DNA of 22,715 nucleotides from assembly GCA_002189035.1 (NCBI GenBank), contig NEEC01000191.1, forward strand, positions 1-22,715, written 5' to 3'. Source of the DNA: Utricularia gibba (taxonomy: Eukaryota; Streptophyta; Magnoliopsida; Lamiales; Lentibulariaceae). The translations under genes were made by a program, and so were the position numbers. This document shows, piece after piece, positions 10,358 to 20,590 of this stretch; position 1 is the stretch's first letter; each line of letters opens with the position of its first letter. The notes beneath the pieces are model-generated. The model had not been told where the DNA came from. It worked only from the letters and a program-made list of their open reading frames with translations, and searched no databases.

Positions 10358-10861
10358 TTTATTTGCCGGACTACAACTAACTCTCGGTGCAAGCCAAACA
10401 TTACCTTTGTCCCGTTCCAGGTGCACCCAAAGACCGCCTGCTCAAGTATAAAGTAAGTTGTTGAAAAAATCATGTGGGGTGCACGTGACATCATAATTTA
10501 AACAAATGCATCATTTTTTTTAATCGATTTGCATCCAGTTGACCTCATGAGCCATACAGAATCGGTTTCCCAAGACTGATTCCCCATCCAAAACCGTAAT
10601 AAATACATCACTTTATTTGCCGGACTACAACTAACATTACCTTTGAGGTGCACCCAAAGACCGCCTGCTCAAGTATAAAGTAAGTTGTTGAAAAAATCAT
10701 GTGGGGTGCACGTGACATCATAATTTAAACAAATGCATCATTTTTTTAAAATCAAGGCCATACCAAGTTCCCAGCGAGACTGGCCGCCACAAAACGAGAA
10801 GCGGTTCCTTGAAAAACCATGTAGGCAGCCCCCGAAAACCGAACGATAATAAATACATCAC
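10358..10861. repeat. Two adjacent, heavily deleted A-type monomers (254 and 250 bp)
   Basis: The first copy (10358-10611) is normal up to CAGAATCGG. It then has only about 40 bases where about 100 are expected: short in-order fragments such as TTTCCCA, AGACTG, ATTCC, CCAT and CCAAAACCG before the normal TAATAAATAC. It lacks the conserved 68-bp core. The second copy (10612-10861) has lost the CTCGGTGCAAGCC region and the TCCCGTTCC stretch near its start. Around 10748-10765 it also lacks the ATCGAT/ATTTGCAT/CATGAGCC region, which is replaced by AAATCAAGGCCATACC. Flanking copies are intact. The pieces stay collinear with the consensus, so this is a series of small deletions and not an insertion. 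Confidence 0.88.
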
Positions 10862-11493
10862 TTTATTTGCCGGACTACAACTAACTCTCGGTGCAAGCCA
10901 AACATTACCTTTGTCCCGTTCCAGGTGCACCCAAAGACCGCCTGCTCAAGTATAAAGTAAGTTGTTGAAAAAATCATGTGGGGTGCACGTGACATCATAA
11001 TTTAAACAAATGCATCATTTTTTTTAATCGATTTGCATCCAGTTGACCTCATGAGCCATACAGAATCGGGGTCAAGGACCAAGTTCCCAGCGAGACTGGC
11101 CGCCACAAAACGAGAAGCGGTTCCTTGAAAAACCATGTAGGCAGCCCCCGAAAACCGAACGATAATAAATACATCACTTTATTTGCCGGACTACAACTAA
11201 CTCTCGGTGCAAGCCAAACATTACCTTTGTCCCGTTCCAGGTGCACCCAAAGACCGCCTGCTCAAGTATAAAGTAAGTTGTTGAAAAAATCATGTGGGGT
11301 GCACGTGACATCATAATTTAAACAAATGCATCATTTTTTTTAATCGATTTGCATCCAGTTGACCTCATGAGCCATACAGAATCGGGGTCAAGGACCAAGT
11401 TCCCAGCGAGACTGGCCGCCACAAAACGAGAAGCGGTTCCTTGAAAAACCATGTAGGCAGCCCCCGAAAACCGAACGATAATAAATACATCAC
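10862..11493. repeat. Two full-length A-type monomers (36-37)
   Basis: Two consensus 316-bp copies, starting at 10862 and 11178, separate the damaged pair at 10358-10861 from the shortened copy at 11494. I see no difference between them by eye. Confidence 0.93.
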
Positions 11494-11771
11494 TTTATTT
11501 GCCGGACTACAACTAACTCTCGGTGCAAGCCAAACATTACCTTTGTCCCGTTCCAGGTGCACCCAAAGACCGCCTGCTCAAGTATAAAGTAAGTTGTTGA
11601 AAAAATCATGTGGGGTGCACGTGACATCATAATTTAAACATCGCATCCAGTTGACCTCATTACAGAATTCAAGGACCAAGTTCGCGAGACTGGCCGCCAC
11701 AAAACGAGAAGCGGTTCCTTGAAAAACCATGTAGGCAGCCCCCGAAAACCGAACGATAATAAATACATCAC
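11494..11771. repeat. Shortened A-type monomer with clustered small deletions (278 bp)
   Basis: The copy is normal to TTTAAACA at 11640, then loses the AAATGCATCA/T-run/ATCGA region and continues as TCGCATCCAGTTGACCTCAT. Within the next 60 bases it also loses GAGCCA (before TACAGAAT), the G-run (GAATTCAAGG) and part of TTCCCAGCG (TTCGCG). Everything from GAGACTGG onward is normal. At least four deletions within about 50 remaining bases, with clean flanks, resemble the pattern at 10558-10765. Confidence 0.88.
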
Positions 11772-14700
11772 TTTATTTGCCGGACTACAACTAACTCTCG
11801 GTGCAAGCCAAACATTACCTTTGTCCCGTTCCAGGTGCACCCAAAGACCGCCTGCTCAAGTATAAAGTAAGTTGTTGAAAAAATCATGTGGGGTGCACGT
11901 GACATCATAATTTAAACAAATGCATCATTTTTTTTAATCGATTTGCATCCAGTTGACCTCATGAGCCATACAGAATCGGGGTCAAGGACCAAGTTCCCAG
12001 CGAGACTGGCCGCCACAAAACGAGAAGCGGTTCCTTGAAAAACCATGTAGGCAGCCCCGAAAACCGAACGATAATAAATACATCACTTTATTTGCCGGAC
12101 TACAACTAACTCTCGGTGCAAGCCAAACATTACCTTTGTCCCGTTCCAGGTGCACCCAAAGACCGCCTGCTCAAGTATAAAGTAAGTTGTTGAAAAAATC
12201 ATGTGGGGTGCACGTGACATCATAATTTAAACAAATGCATCATTTTTTTTAATCGATTTGCATCCAGTTGACCTCATGAGCCATACAGAATCGGGGTCAA
12301 GGACCAAGTTCCCAGCGAGACTGGCCGCCACAAAACGAGAAGCGGTTCCTTGAAAAACCATGTAGGCAGCCCCGAAAACCGAACGATAATAAATACATCA
12401 CTTTATTTGCCGGACTACAACTAACTCTCGGTGCAAGCCAAACATTACCTTTGTCCCGTTCCAGGTGCACCCAAAGACCGCCTGCTCAAGTATAAAGTAA
12501 GTTGTTGAAAAAATCATGTGGGGTGCACGTGACATCATAATTTAAACAAATGCATCATTTTTTTTAATCGATTTGCATCCAGTTGACCTCATGAGCCATA
12601 CAGAATCGGGGTCAAGGACCAAGTTCCCAGCGAGACTGGCCGCCACAAAACGAGAAGCGGTTCCTTGAAAAACCATGTAGGCAGCCCCCGAAAACCGAAC
12701 GATAATAAATACATCACTTTATTTGCCGGACTACAACTAACTCTCGGTGCAAGCCAAACATTACCTTTGTCCCGTTCCAGGTGCACCCAAAGACCGCCTG
12801 CTCAAGTATAAAGTAAGTTGTTGAAAAAATCATGTGGGGTGCACGTGACATCATAATTTAAACAAATGCATCATTTTTTTTAATCGATTTGCATCCAGTT
12901 GACCTCATGAGCCATACAGAATCGGGGTCAAGGACCAAGTTCCCAGCGAGACTGGCCGCCACAAAACGAGAAGCGGTTCCTTGAAAAACCATGTAGGCAG
13001 CCCCGAAAACCGAACGATAATAAATACATCACTTTATTTGCCGGACTACAACTAACTCTCGGTGCAAGCCAAACATTACCTTTGTCCCGTTCCAGGTGCA
13101 CCCAAAGACCGCCTGCTCAAGTATAAAGTAAGTTGTTGAAAAAATCATGTGGGGTGCACGTGACATCATAATTTAAACAAATGCATCATTTTTTTTAATC
13201 GATTTGCATCCAGTTGACCTCATGAGCCATACAGAATCGGGTCAAGGACCAAGTTCCCAGCGAGACTGGCCGCCACAAAACGAGAAGCGGTTCCTTGAAA
13301 AACCATGTAGGCAGCCCCCGAAAACCGAACGATAATAAATACATCACTTTATTTGCCGGACTACAACTAACTCTCGGTGCAAGCCAAACATTACCTTTGT
13401 CCCGTTCCAGGTGCACCCAAAGACCGCCTGCTCAAGTATAAAGTAAGTTGTTGAAAAAATCATGTGGGGTGCACGTGACATCATAATTTAAACAAATGCA
13501 TCATTTTTTTTAATCGATTTGCATCCAGTTGACCTCATGAGCCATACAGAATCGGGTCAAGGACCAAGTTCCCAGCGAGACTGGCCGCCACAAAACGAGA
13601 AGCGGTTCCTTGAAAAACCATGTAGGCAGCCCCCGAAAACCGAACGATAATAAATACATCACTTTATTTGCCGGACTACAACTAACTCTCGGTGCAAGCC
13701 AAACTTACCTTTGTCCCGTTCCAGGTGCACCCAAAGACCGCCTGCTCAAGTATAAAGTAAGTTGTTGAAAAAATCATGTGGGTGCACGTGACATCATAAT
13801 TTAAACAAATGCATCATTTTTTTTAATCGATTTGCATCCAGTTGACCTCATGAGCCATACAGAATCGGGTCAAGGACCAAGTTCCCAGCGAGACTGGCCG
13901 CCACAAAACGAGAAGCGGTTCCTTGAAAAACCATGTAGGCAGCCCCCGAAAACCGAACGATAATAAATACATCACTTTATTTGCCGGACTACAACTAACT
14001 CTCGGTGCAAGCCAAACATTACCTTTGTCCCGTTCCAGGTGCACCCAAAGACCGCCTGCTCAAGTATAAAGTAAGTTGTTGAAAAAATCATGTGGGGTGC
14101 ACGTGACATCATAATTTAAACAAATGCATCATTTTTTTTAATCGATTTGCATCCAGTTGACCTCATGAGCCATACAGAATCGGGGTCAAGGACCAAGTTC
14201 CCAGCGAGACTGGCCGCCACAAAACGAGAAGCGGTTCCTTGAAAAACCATGTAGGCAGCCCCCGAAAACCGAACGATAATAAATACATCACTTTATTTGC
14301 CGGACTACAACTAACTCTCGGTGCAAGCCAAACATTACCTTTGTCCCGTTCCAGGTGCACCCAAAGACCGCCTGCTCAAGTATAAAGTAAGTTGTTGAAA
14401 AAATCATGTGGGGTGCACGTGACATCATAATTTAAACAAATGCATCATTTTTTTTAATCGATTTGCATCCAGTTGACCTCATGAGCCATACAGAATCGGG
14501 GTCAAGGACCAAGTTCCCAGCGAGACTGGCCGCCACAAAACGAGAAGCGGTTCCTTGAAAAACCATGTAGGCAGCCCCCGAAAACCGAACGATAATAAAT
14601 ACATCACTTTATTTGCCGGACTACAACTAACTCTCGGTGCAAGCCAAACTTACCTTTGTCCCGTTCCAGGTGCACCCAAAGACCGCCTGCTCAAGTATAA

Positions 14701-15542
14701 AGTAAGTTGTTGAAAAAATCATGTGGGGTGCACGTGACATCATAATTTAAACAAATGCATCATTTTTTTTAATCGATTTGCATCCAGTTGACCTCATGAG
14801 CCATACAGAATCGGGTCAAGGACCAAGTTCCAGCGAGACTGGCCGCCACAAAACGAGAAGCGGTTCCTTGAAAAACCATGTAGGCAGCCCCCGAAAACCG
14901 AACGATAATAAATACATCACTTTATTTGCCGGACTACAACTAACTCTCGGTGCAAGCCAAACATTACCTTTGTCCCGTTCCAGGTGCACCCAAAGACCGC
15001 CTGCTCAAGTATAAAGTAAGTTGTTGAAAAAATCATGTGGGGTGCACGTGACATCATAATTTAAACAAATGCATCATTTTTTTTAATCGATTTGCATCCA
15101 GTTGACCTCATGAGCCATACAGAATCGGGTCAAGGACCAAGTTCCCAGCGAGACTGGCCGCCACAAAACGAGAAGCGGTTCCTTGAAAAACCATGTAGGC
15201 AGCCCCGAAAACCGAACGATAATAAATACATCACTTTATTTGCCGGACTACAACTAACTCTCGGTGCAAGCCAAACATTACCTTTGTCCCGTTCCAGGTG
15301 CACCCAAAGACCGCCTGCTCAAGTATAAAGTAAGTTGTTGAAAAAATCATGTGGGGTGCACGTGACATCATAATTTAAACAAATGCATCATTTTTTTTAA
15401 TCGATTTGCATCCAGTTGACCTCATGAGCCATACAGAATCGGGGTCAAGGACCAAGTTCCCAGCGAGACTGGCCGCCACAAAACGAGAAGCGGTTCCTTG
15501 AAAAACCATGTAGGCAGCCCCCGAAAACCGAACGATCATCAC
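11772..15542. repeat. A-type block, centre-right (monomers 39-50)
   Basis: Twelve monomers start at 11772, 12087, 12402, 12718, 13033, 13348, 13663, 13976, 14292, 14608, 14921 and 15235. Copies 39-42 have four Gs (39, 40 and 42 with four Cs), 43-45 have three Gs, 46-47 four, 48-49 three. Copies starting at 13663 and 14608 read AAACTTACC instead of AAACATTACC. The last copy lacks 8 bp at about 15536 (CGAT joins CATCAC), which removes its plus-strand AATAAA. Confidence 0.92.
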
Positions 15543-16471
15543 TTTATTTGCCGACTACAACTAACTCTCGGTGCAAGCCAAACATTACCTTTGTCCCGTT
15601 CCAGTGCACCCAAAGACCGCCTGCTCAAGTATAAAGTAAGTTGTTGAAAAAATCCACGTGACATCATAATTTAAACAAATGCATCATTTTTTTTAATCGA
15701 TTTGCATCCAGTTGACCTCATGAGCCATACAGAATCGGGTCAAGGACCAAGTTCCCAGCGAGACTGGCCGCCACAAAACGAGAAGCGGTTCCTTGAAAAA
15801 CCATGTAGGCAGCCCCCGAAAACCGAACGATAATAAATACATCACTTTATTTGCCGGACTACAACTAACTCTCGGTGCAAGCCAAACATTACCTTTGTCC
15901 CGTTCCAGGTGCACCCAAAGACCGCCTGCTCAAGTATAAAGTAAGTTGTTGAAAAAATCATGTGGGTGCACGTGACATCATAATTTAAAGAAATGCATCA
16001 TTTTTTTAATCGATTTGCATCCAGTTGACCTCATGAGCCATACAGAATCGGGTCAAGGACCAAGTTCCCAGCGAGACTGGCCGCCACAAAACGAGAAGCG
16101 GTTCCTTGAAAAACCATGTAGGCAGCCCCCGAAAACCGAACGATAATAAATACATCACTTTATTTGCCGGACTACAACTAACTCTCGGTGCAAGCCAAAC
16201 ATTACCTTTGTCCCGTTCCAGTGCACCCAAAGACGCCTGCTCAAGTATAAAGTAAGTTGTTGAAAAAATCATGTGGGGTGCACGTGACATCATAATTTAA
16301 AGAAATGCATCATTTTTTTTAATCGATTTGCATCCAGTTGACCTCATGAGCCATACAGAATCGGGTCAAGGACCAAGTTCCCAGCGAGACTGGCCGCCAC
16401 AAAACGAGAAGCGTTCCTTGAAAAACCATGTAGGCAGCCCCCGAAAAACCGAACGATAATAAATACATCAC
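15543..16471. repeat. A-type monomers 51-53 with private variants
   Basis: Copies start at 15543, 15846 and 16159. The first (303 bp) lost ten bases at about 15654, so AAAAATC joins CACGTG and the GTGGGGTG segment is missing, although the CACGTG itself survives. It shares TTCCAGTGCACC (one G lost) with the third. The second and third share TTTAAAGAAATGC in place of TTTAAACAAATGC, a substitution I see nowhere else, which marks a local two-copy subfamily. The third also has AGACGCCTGC and a fifth A in GAAAAACCG. Confidence 0.9.
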
Positions 16472-16675
16472 TTTATTTGCCAGACTACAACTAACTCTCG
16501 GTGCAAGCCAAACATTACCTTTGTCCCGTTCCAGGTGCACCCAAAGACCGCCTGCTCAAGTATAAAGTAAGTTGTTGAAAAAATCATGTGGGGTGCACGT
16601 GACATCATAATTTAAACAAATGCATCATTTTTTTTAATCGATTTGCATCCAGTTGACCTCATGAGCCATACAGAA
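16472..16675. repeat. Truncated A-type monomer (204 bp) with one clean deletion
   Basis: The copy is normal to CATACAGAA at 16675, where it joins the next monomer's TTTATTTGCC. About 111-112 bp are missing in a single step, namely the G-run, the whole 68-bp core, the C-run and the AATAAA. The join shares only a T or so between the two parents, so it looks like end-joining, slippage or a misassembly and not equal exchange between aligned repeats. The copy also carries CCAGACTAC, which I otherwise see only in the second monomer (start 315). Confidence 0.92.
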
Positions 16676-17435
16676 TTTATTTGCCGGACTACAACTAACT
16701 CTCGGTGCAAGCCAAACATTACCTTTGTCCCGTTCCAGGTGCACCCAAAGACCGCCTGCTCAAGTATAAAGTAAGTTGTTGAAAAAATCATGTGGGGTGC
16801 ACGTGACATCATAATTTAAACAAATGCATCATTTTTTTTAATCGATTTGCATCCAGTTGACCTCATGAGCCATACAGAATCGGGGTCAAGGACCAAGTTC
16901 CCAGCGAGACTGGCCGCCACAAAACGAGAAGCGGTTCCTTGAAAAACCATGTAGGCAGCCCCCGAAAACGAACGATAATAAATACATCACTTTATTTGCC
17001 GGACTACAACTAACTCTCGGTGCAAGCCAAACTTACCTTTGTCCCGTTCCAGGTGCACCCAAAGACCGCCTGCTCAAGTATAAAGTAAGTTGTTGAAAAA
17101 ATCATGTGGGGTGCACGTGACATCATAATTTAAACAAATGCATCATTTTTTTTAATCGATTTGCATCCAGTTGACCTCATGAGCCATACAGAATCGGGGT
17201 CAAGGACCAAGTTCCCAGCGAGACTGGCCGCCACAAAACGAGAAGCGGTTCCTTGAAAAACCATGTAGGCAGCCCCGAAAACCGAACGATAATAAATACA
17301 TCACTTTATTTGCCGGACTACAACTAACTCTCGGTGCAAGCCAAACATTACCTTTGTCCCGTTCCAGGTGCACCCAAAGACCGCCTGCTCAAGTATAAAG
17401 TAAGTTGTTGAAAAAATCATGTGGGGTGCACGTGA
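16676..17435. repeat. A-type monomers 55-56 and the left part of 57
   Basis: Copies start at 16676, 16991 and 17305. The first reads CCGAAAACGAACG with one C lost, a form that recurs in several copies farther right (17886, 18519, 19146, 21650 and 21955 areas) but that I did not see to the left. The second reads AAACTTACC. The third starts as a normal A copy and switches to B sequence inside its CACGTGA segment at 17436. Confidence 0.92.
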
Positions 17436-17810
17436 TATCGTAATTTAAACAAATGCATCATTTATTCATCGATTTGCATCCTTTGTCCTCATGAGCCATA
17501 AAGAATCGGGGCCGGACCAAGTTCCTAGCGAGACTGGCCGCCACAAAACGAGAAGCTGTTCCTTGAAAAACCATGTAGGCAACACCGAAAACCGAACGTT
17601 AATAAATACATCACTTTCTTTGCCGGGCTACAACTTACTTTGGGCCAAGCCTAAGCTGACTTTTCCGGTTCCAAGTGCCCCAAAACCGCCTCCTCATGTA
17701 TAAAGTATGTTGTTAAAAAATCATGTGGGTGCACGTGACATCGTAATTTAAACAAATGCATCATTTTTTTTATTCGATTTGCATCCAGTTGACCTCATGA
17801 GCCAACAGAA
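17436..17810. repeat. Diverged B-type segment 1
   Basis: After a normal A monomer start, the sequence changes at CACGTGATATCG (A type: CACGTGACATCA). B-diagnostic changes follow: a broken T-run (TTTATTCATCG), CATCCTTTGTCC for CATCCAGTTGACC, CATAAAGAATC, TTCCTAGCG, GAAGCTGTTCC, GGCAACACCG, CGAACGTTAATAAA, TTTCTTTGCC and GGGCTACAACTTACTTTGGGCC. The end of the unit reads CTCCTCATGTATAAAGTATG and GTTGTTAAAAAATC. The last B-like marks are GACATCG near 17742, the ATTCG after the T-run near 17775, and GCCAACAG at 17801-17808. The copy then returns to A sequence. Confidence 0.9.
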
Positions 17811-18677
17811 TGGGGTCAAGGACCAAGTTCCCAGCGAGACTGGCCGCCACAAAACGAGAAGCGGTTCCTTGAAAAACCATGTAGGCAGCCCCGAAAACGA
17901 ACGATAATAAATACATCACTTTATTTGCCGGACTACAACTAACTCTCGGTGCAAGCCAAACATTACCTTTGTCCGTTCCAGGTGCACCCAAAGACCGCCT
18001 GCTCAAGTATAAAGTAAGTTGTTGAAAAAATCATGTGGGGTGCACGTGACATCATAATTTAAACAAATGCATCATTTTTTTTAATCGATTTGCATCCAGT
18101 TGACCTCATGAGCCATACAGAATCGGGTCAAGGACCAAGTTCCCAGCGAGACTGGCCGCCACAAAACGAGAAGCGGTTCCTTGAAAAACCATGTAGGCAG
18201 CCCCCGAAAACCGAACGATAATAAATACATCACTTTATTTGCCGGACTACAACTAACTCTCGGTGCAAGCCAAGCTTACTTTTGTCCGGTTCCAATGCCC
18301 CCAAGACCGCCTGCTCAAGTATAAAGTAAGTTGTTAAAAAAAATCATGTGGGGTGCACGTGACATCATAATTTAAACAAATGCATCATTTTTTTTAATCG
18401 ATTTGCATCCAGTTGACCTCATGAGCCATACAGAATCGGGGTCAAGGACCAAGTTCCCAGCGAGACTGGCCGCCACAAAACGAGAAGCGGTTCCTTGAAA
18501 AACCATGTAGGCAGCCCCCGAAAACGAACGATAATAAATACATCACTTTATTTGCCGGACTACAACTAACTCTCGATGCAAGCCAAACCTTACCTTTGTC
18601 CCGTTCCAGGTGCACCCAAAGACCGCCTGCTCAAGTATAAAGTAAGTTGTTGAAAAAATCATGTGGGGTGCACGTGA
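17811..18677. repeat. A-type stretch between B1 and B2
   Basis: This holds the end of the copy starting at 17615, the copies starting at 17920 and 18234, and the left part of the copy starting at 18547. The copy at 17920 has GTCCGTTCC and three Gs. The copy at 18234 contains a short B-like patch, annotated separately. The copy at 18547 has CTCGATGC and AAACCTTACC; the latter recurs at 21667 and 22298, the second of which also leads into a B segment. Confidence 0.9.
18272..18345. repeat. Short B-like patch inside an A monomer
   Basis: Between A-type sequence on both sides the copy reads AAGCTTACTTTTGTCCGG, TTCCAATGCCCCCAAGACC and GTTGTTAAAAAAAATC. AAGCT, TCCGGTTCCA, the GCCCCC run and the G-less GTTGTTAAAA are marks of the B type, whereas CTGCTCAAGTATAAAGTAAG is A type. 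A mosaic of this length fits a short gene-conversion tract from a B copy or an intermediate ancestor. The ends are approximate because shared bases hide the exact switch points. Confidence 0.7.
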
Positions 18678-19060
18678 TATCGTAATTTAAACAAATGCAT
18701 CATTGTATTCATCGATTTGCATCCTTTTGTCCTCATGAGCCATAAAGAATCGCGGGCCCGGACCAAGTTCCTAGCGAGACTGGCCGCCACAAAACGAGAA
18801 GCTGTTCCTTGAAAAACCATGTAGGCAACACCGAAAACCGAACGTTAATAAATACATCACTTTCTTTGCCGGGCTACAACTTACTTTGGGCCAAGCCTAA
18901 GCTGATCTTTTTCCGGTTCCAAGTGCCCCCCAAAGACCGCCTCCTCAAGTATAAAGTAGTTGTTAAAAAAATCATGTGGGGTGCACGTGACATCGTAATT
19001 TAAACAAATGCATCATTTTTTTTATTCGATTTGCATCCAGTTGACCTCATGAGCCAACAG
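18678..19060. repeat. Diverged B-type segment 2
   Basis: The switch to B falls at the same place as in the first segment (GATATCG). This copy reads CATTGTATTCATCG, CATCCTTTTGTCC, AATCGCGGGCCCGG, TTCCTAGCG, GAAGCTGTT, GGCAACACCG, CGTTAATAAA, TTTCTTTGCC, CTAAGCTGATCTTTTTCCGG, GCCCCCCAAAGACC, CTCCTCAAG and TAAAGTAGTTG. It returns to A type through the same transition as segment 1 (GACATCG, ATTCG, GCCAACAG near 19053). Its first half is almost identical to segment 4, while the later part differs, so B copies are themselves mosaics. Confidence 0.9.
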
Positions 19061-20246
19061 AATCGGGGTCAAGGACCAAGTTCCCAGCGAGACTGGCCGC
19101 CAAAAACGAGAAGCGGTTCCTTGAAAAACCATGTAGGCAGCCCCCGAAAACGAACGATAATAAATACATCACTTTATTTGCCGGACTACAACTAACTCTC
19201 GGTGCAAGCCAAACATTACCTTTGTCCCGTTCCAGGTGCACCCAAAGACCGCCTGCTCAAGTATAAAGTAAGTTGTTGAAAAAATCATGTGGGGTGCACG
19301 TGACATCATAATTTAAACAAATGCATCATTTTTTTTAATCGATTTGCATCCAGTTGACCTCATGAGCCATACAGAATCGGGGTCAAGGACCAAGTTCCCA
19401 GCGAGACTGGCCGCCACAAAAACGAGAAGCGGTTCCTTGAAAAACCATGTAGGCAGCCCCCGAAAACCGAACGATAATAAATACATCACTTTATTTGCCG
19501 GACTACAACTAACTCTCGGTGCAAGCCAAACTTACCTTTGTCCCGTTCCAGGTGCACCCAAAGACCGCCTGCTCAAGTATAAAGTAAGTTGTTGAAAAAA
19601 TCATGTGGGGTGCACGTGACATCATAATTTAAACAAATGCATCATTTTTTTTAATCGATTTGCATCCAGTTGACCTCATGAGCCATACAGAATCGGGGTC
19701 AAGGACCAAGTTCCCAGCGAGACTGGCCGCCACAAAACGAGAAGCGGTTCCTTGAAAAACCATGTAGGCAGCCCCCGAAAACCGAACGATAATAAATACA
19801 TCACTTTATTTGCCGGACTACAACTAACTCTCGGTGCAAGCCAAACTACCTTTGTCCCGTTCCAGGTGCACCCAAAGACCGCCTGCTCAAGTATAAAGTA
19901 AGTTGTTGAAAAAATCATGTGGGGTGCACGTGACATCATAATTTAAACAAATGCATCATTTTTTTTAATCGATTTGCATCCAGTTGACCTCATGAGCCAT
20001 ACAGAATCGGGGTCAAGGACCAAGTTCCCAGCGAGACTGGCCGCCACAAAACGAGAAGCGGTTCCTTGAAAAACCATGTAGGCAGCCCCCGAAAACCGAA
20101 CGATAATAAATACATCACTTTATTTGCCGGACTACAACTAACTCTCGTGCAAGCCAAACTTACCTTTGTCCCGTTCCAGGTGCACCCAAAGACCGCTGCT
20201 CAAGTATAAAGTAAGTTGTTGAAAAAATCATGTGGGGTGCACGTGA
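19061..20246. repeat. A-type stretch between B2 and B3
   Basis: It includes the end of the copy starting at 18861, full copies starting at 19173, 19490 and 19805, and the left part of the copy at 20119. The copy at 19173 is the longest in the window (317 bp, CCACAAAAACG with an extra A). The next copies vary at the ACATTACC site: AAACTTACC, AAACTACC and AAACTTACC again. Nothing other than satellite sequence is seen. Confidence 0.9.
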
Positions 20247-20590
20247 TATCGTAATTTAAACAAATGCATCATTTTTTCATCGATTTGCATCCTTTTGTCC
20301 TCATGAGCCATAAAGAATCGCGGGCCGGACCAAGTTCCTAGCGAGACTGGCCGCCACAAAACGAGAAGCTGTTCCTTGAAAAACCATGTAGGCAACACCG
20401 AAAACCGAACGTTAATAAATACATCACTTTATTTGCCGGGCTACAACTACTTTGGGCAAGCCTAAGCTGATCTTTTTCCGGTTCCAGTGCCCCAAAGACC
20501 GCCTGCTCAAGTATAAAGTAAGTTGTTAAAAAAATCATGTGGGGTGCACGTGACATCATAATTTAAACAAATGCATCATTTTTTTTATTC
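20247..20590. repeat. Diverged B-type segment 3, the most A-like of the four
   Basis: It starts at the same GATATCG switch and keeps the main B marks: TTTTCATCG, CATCCTTTTGTCC, CGCGGGCCGG, TTCCTAGCG, GAAGCTGTT, GGCAACACCG, CGTTAATAAA and CTAAGCTGATC. Unlike the other three it has TTTATTTGCC, CTGCTCAAG and TAAAGTAAG, all A-type states, and it returns fully to A type soon after GTTGTTAAAAAAATC, with only the ATTCG after the T-run remaining. This looks like a B copy partly overwritten by A sequence. Confidence 0.85.
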
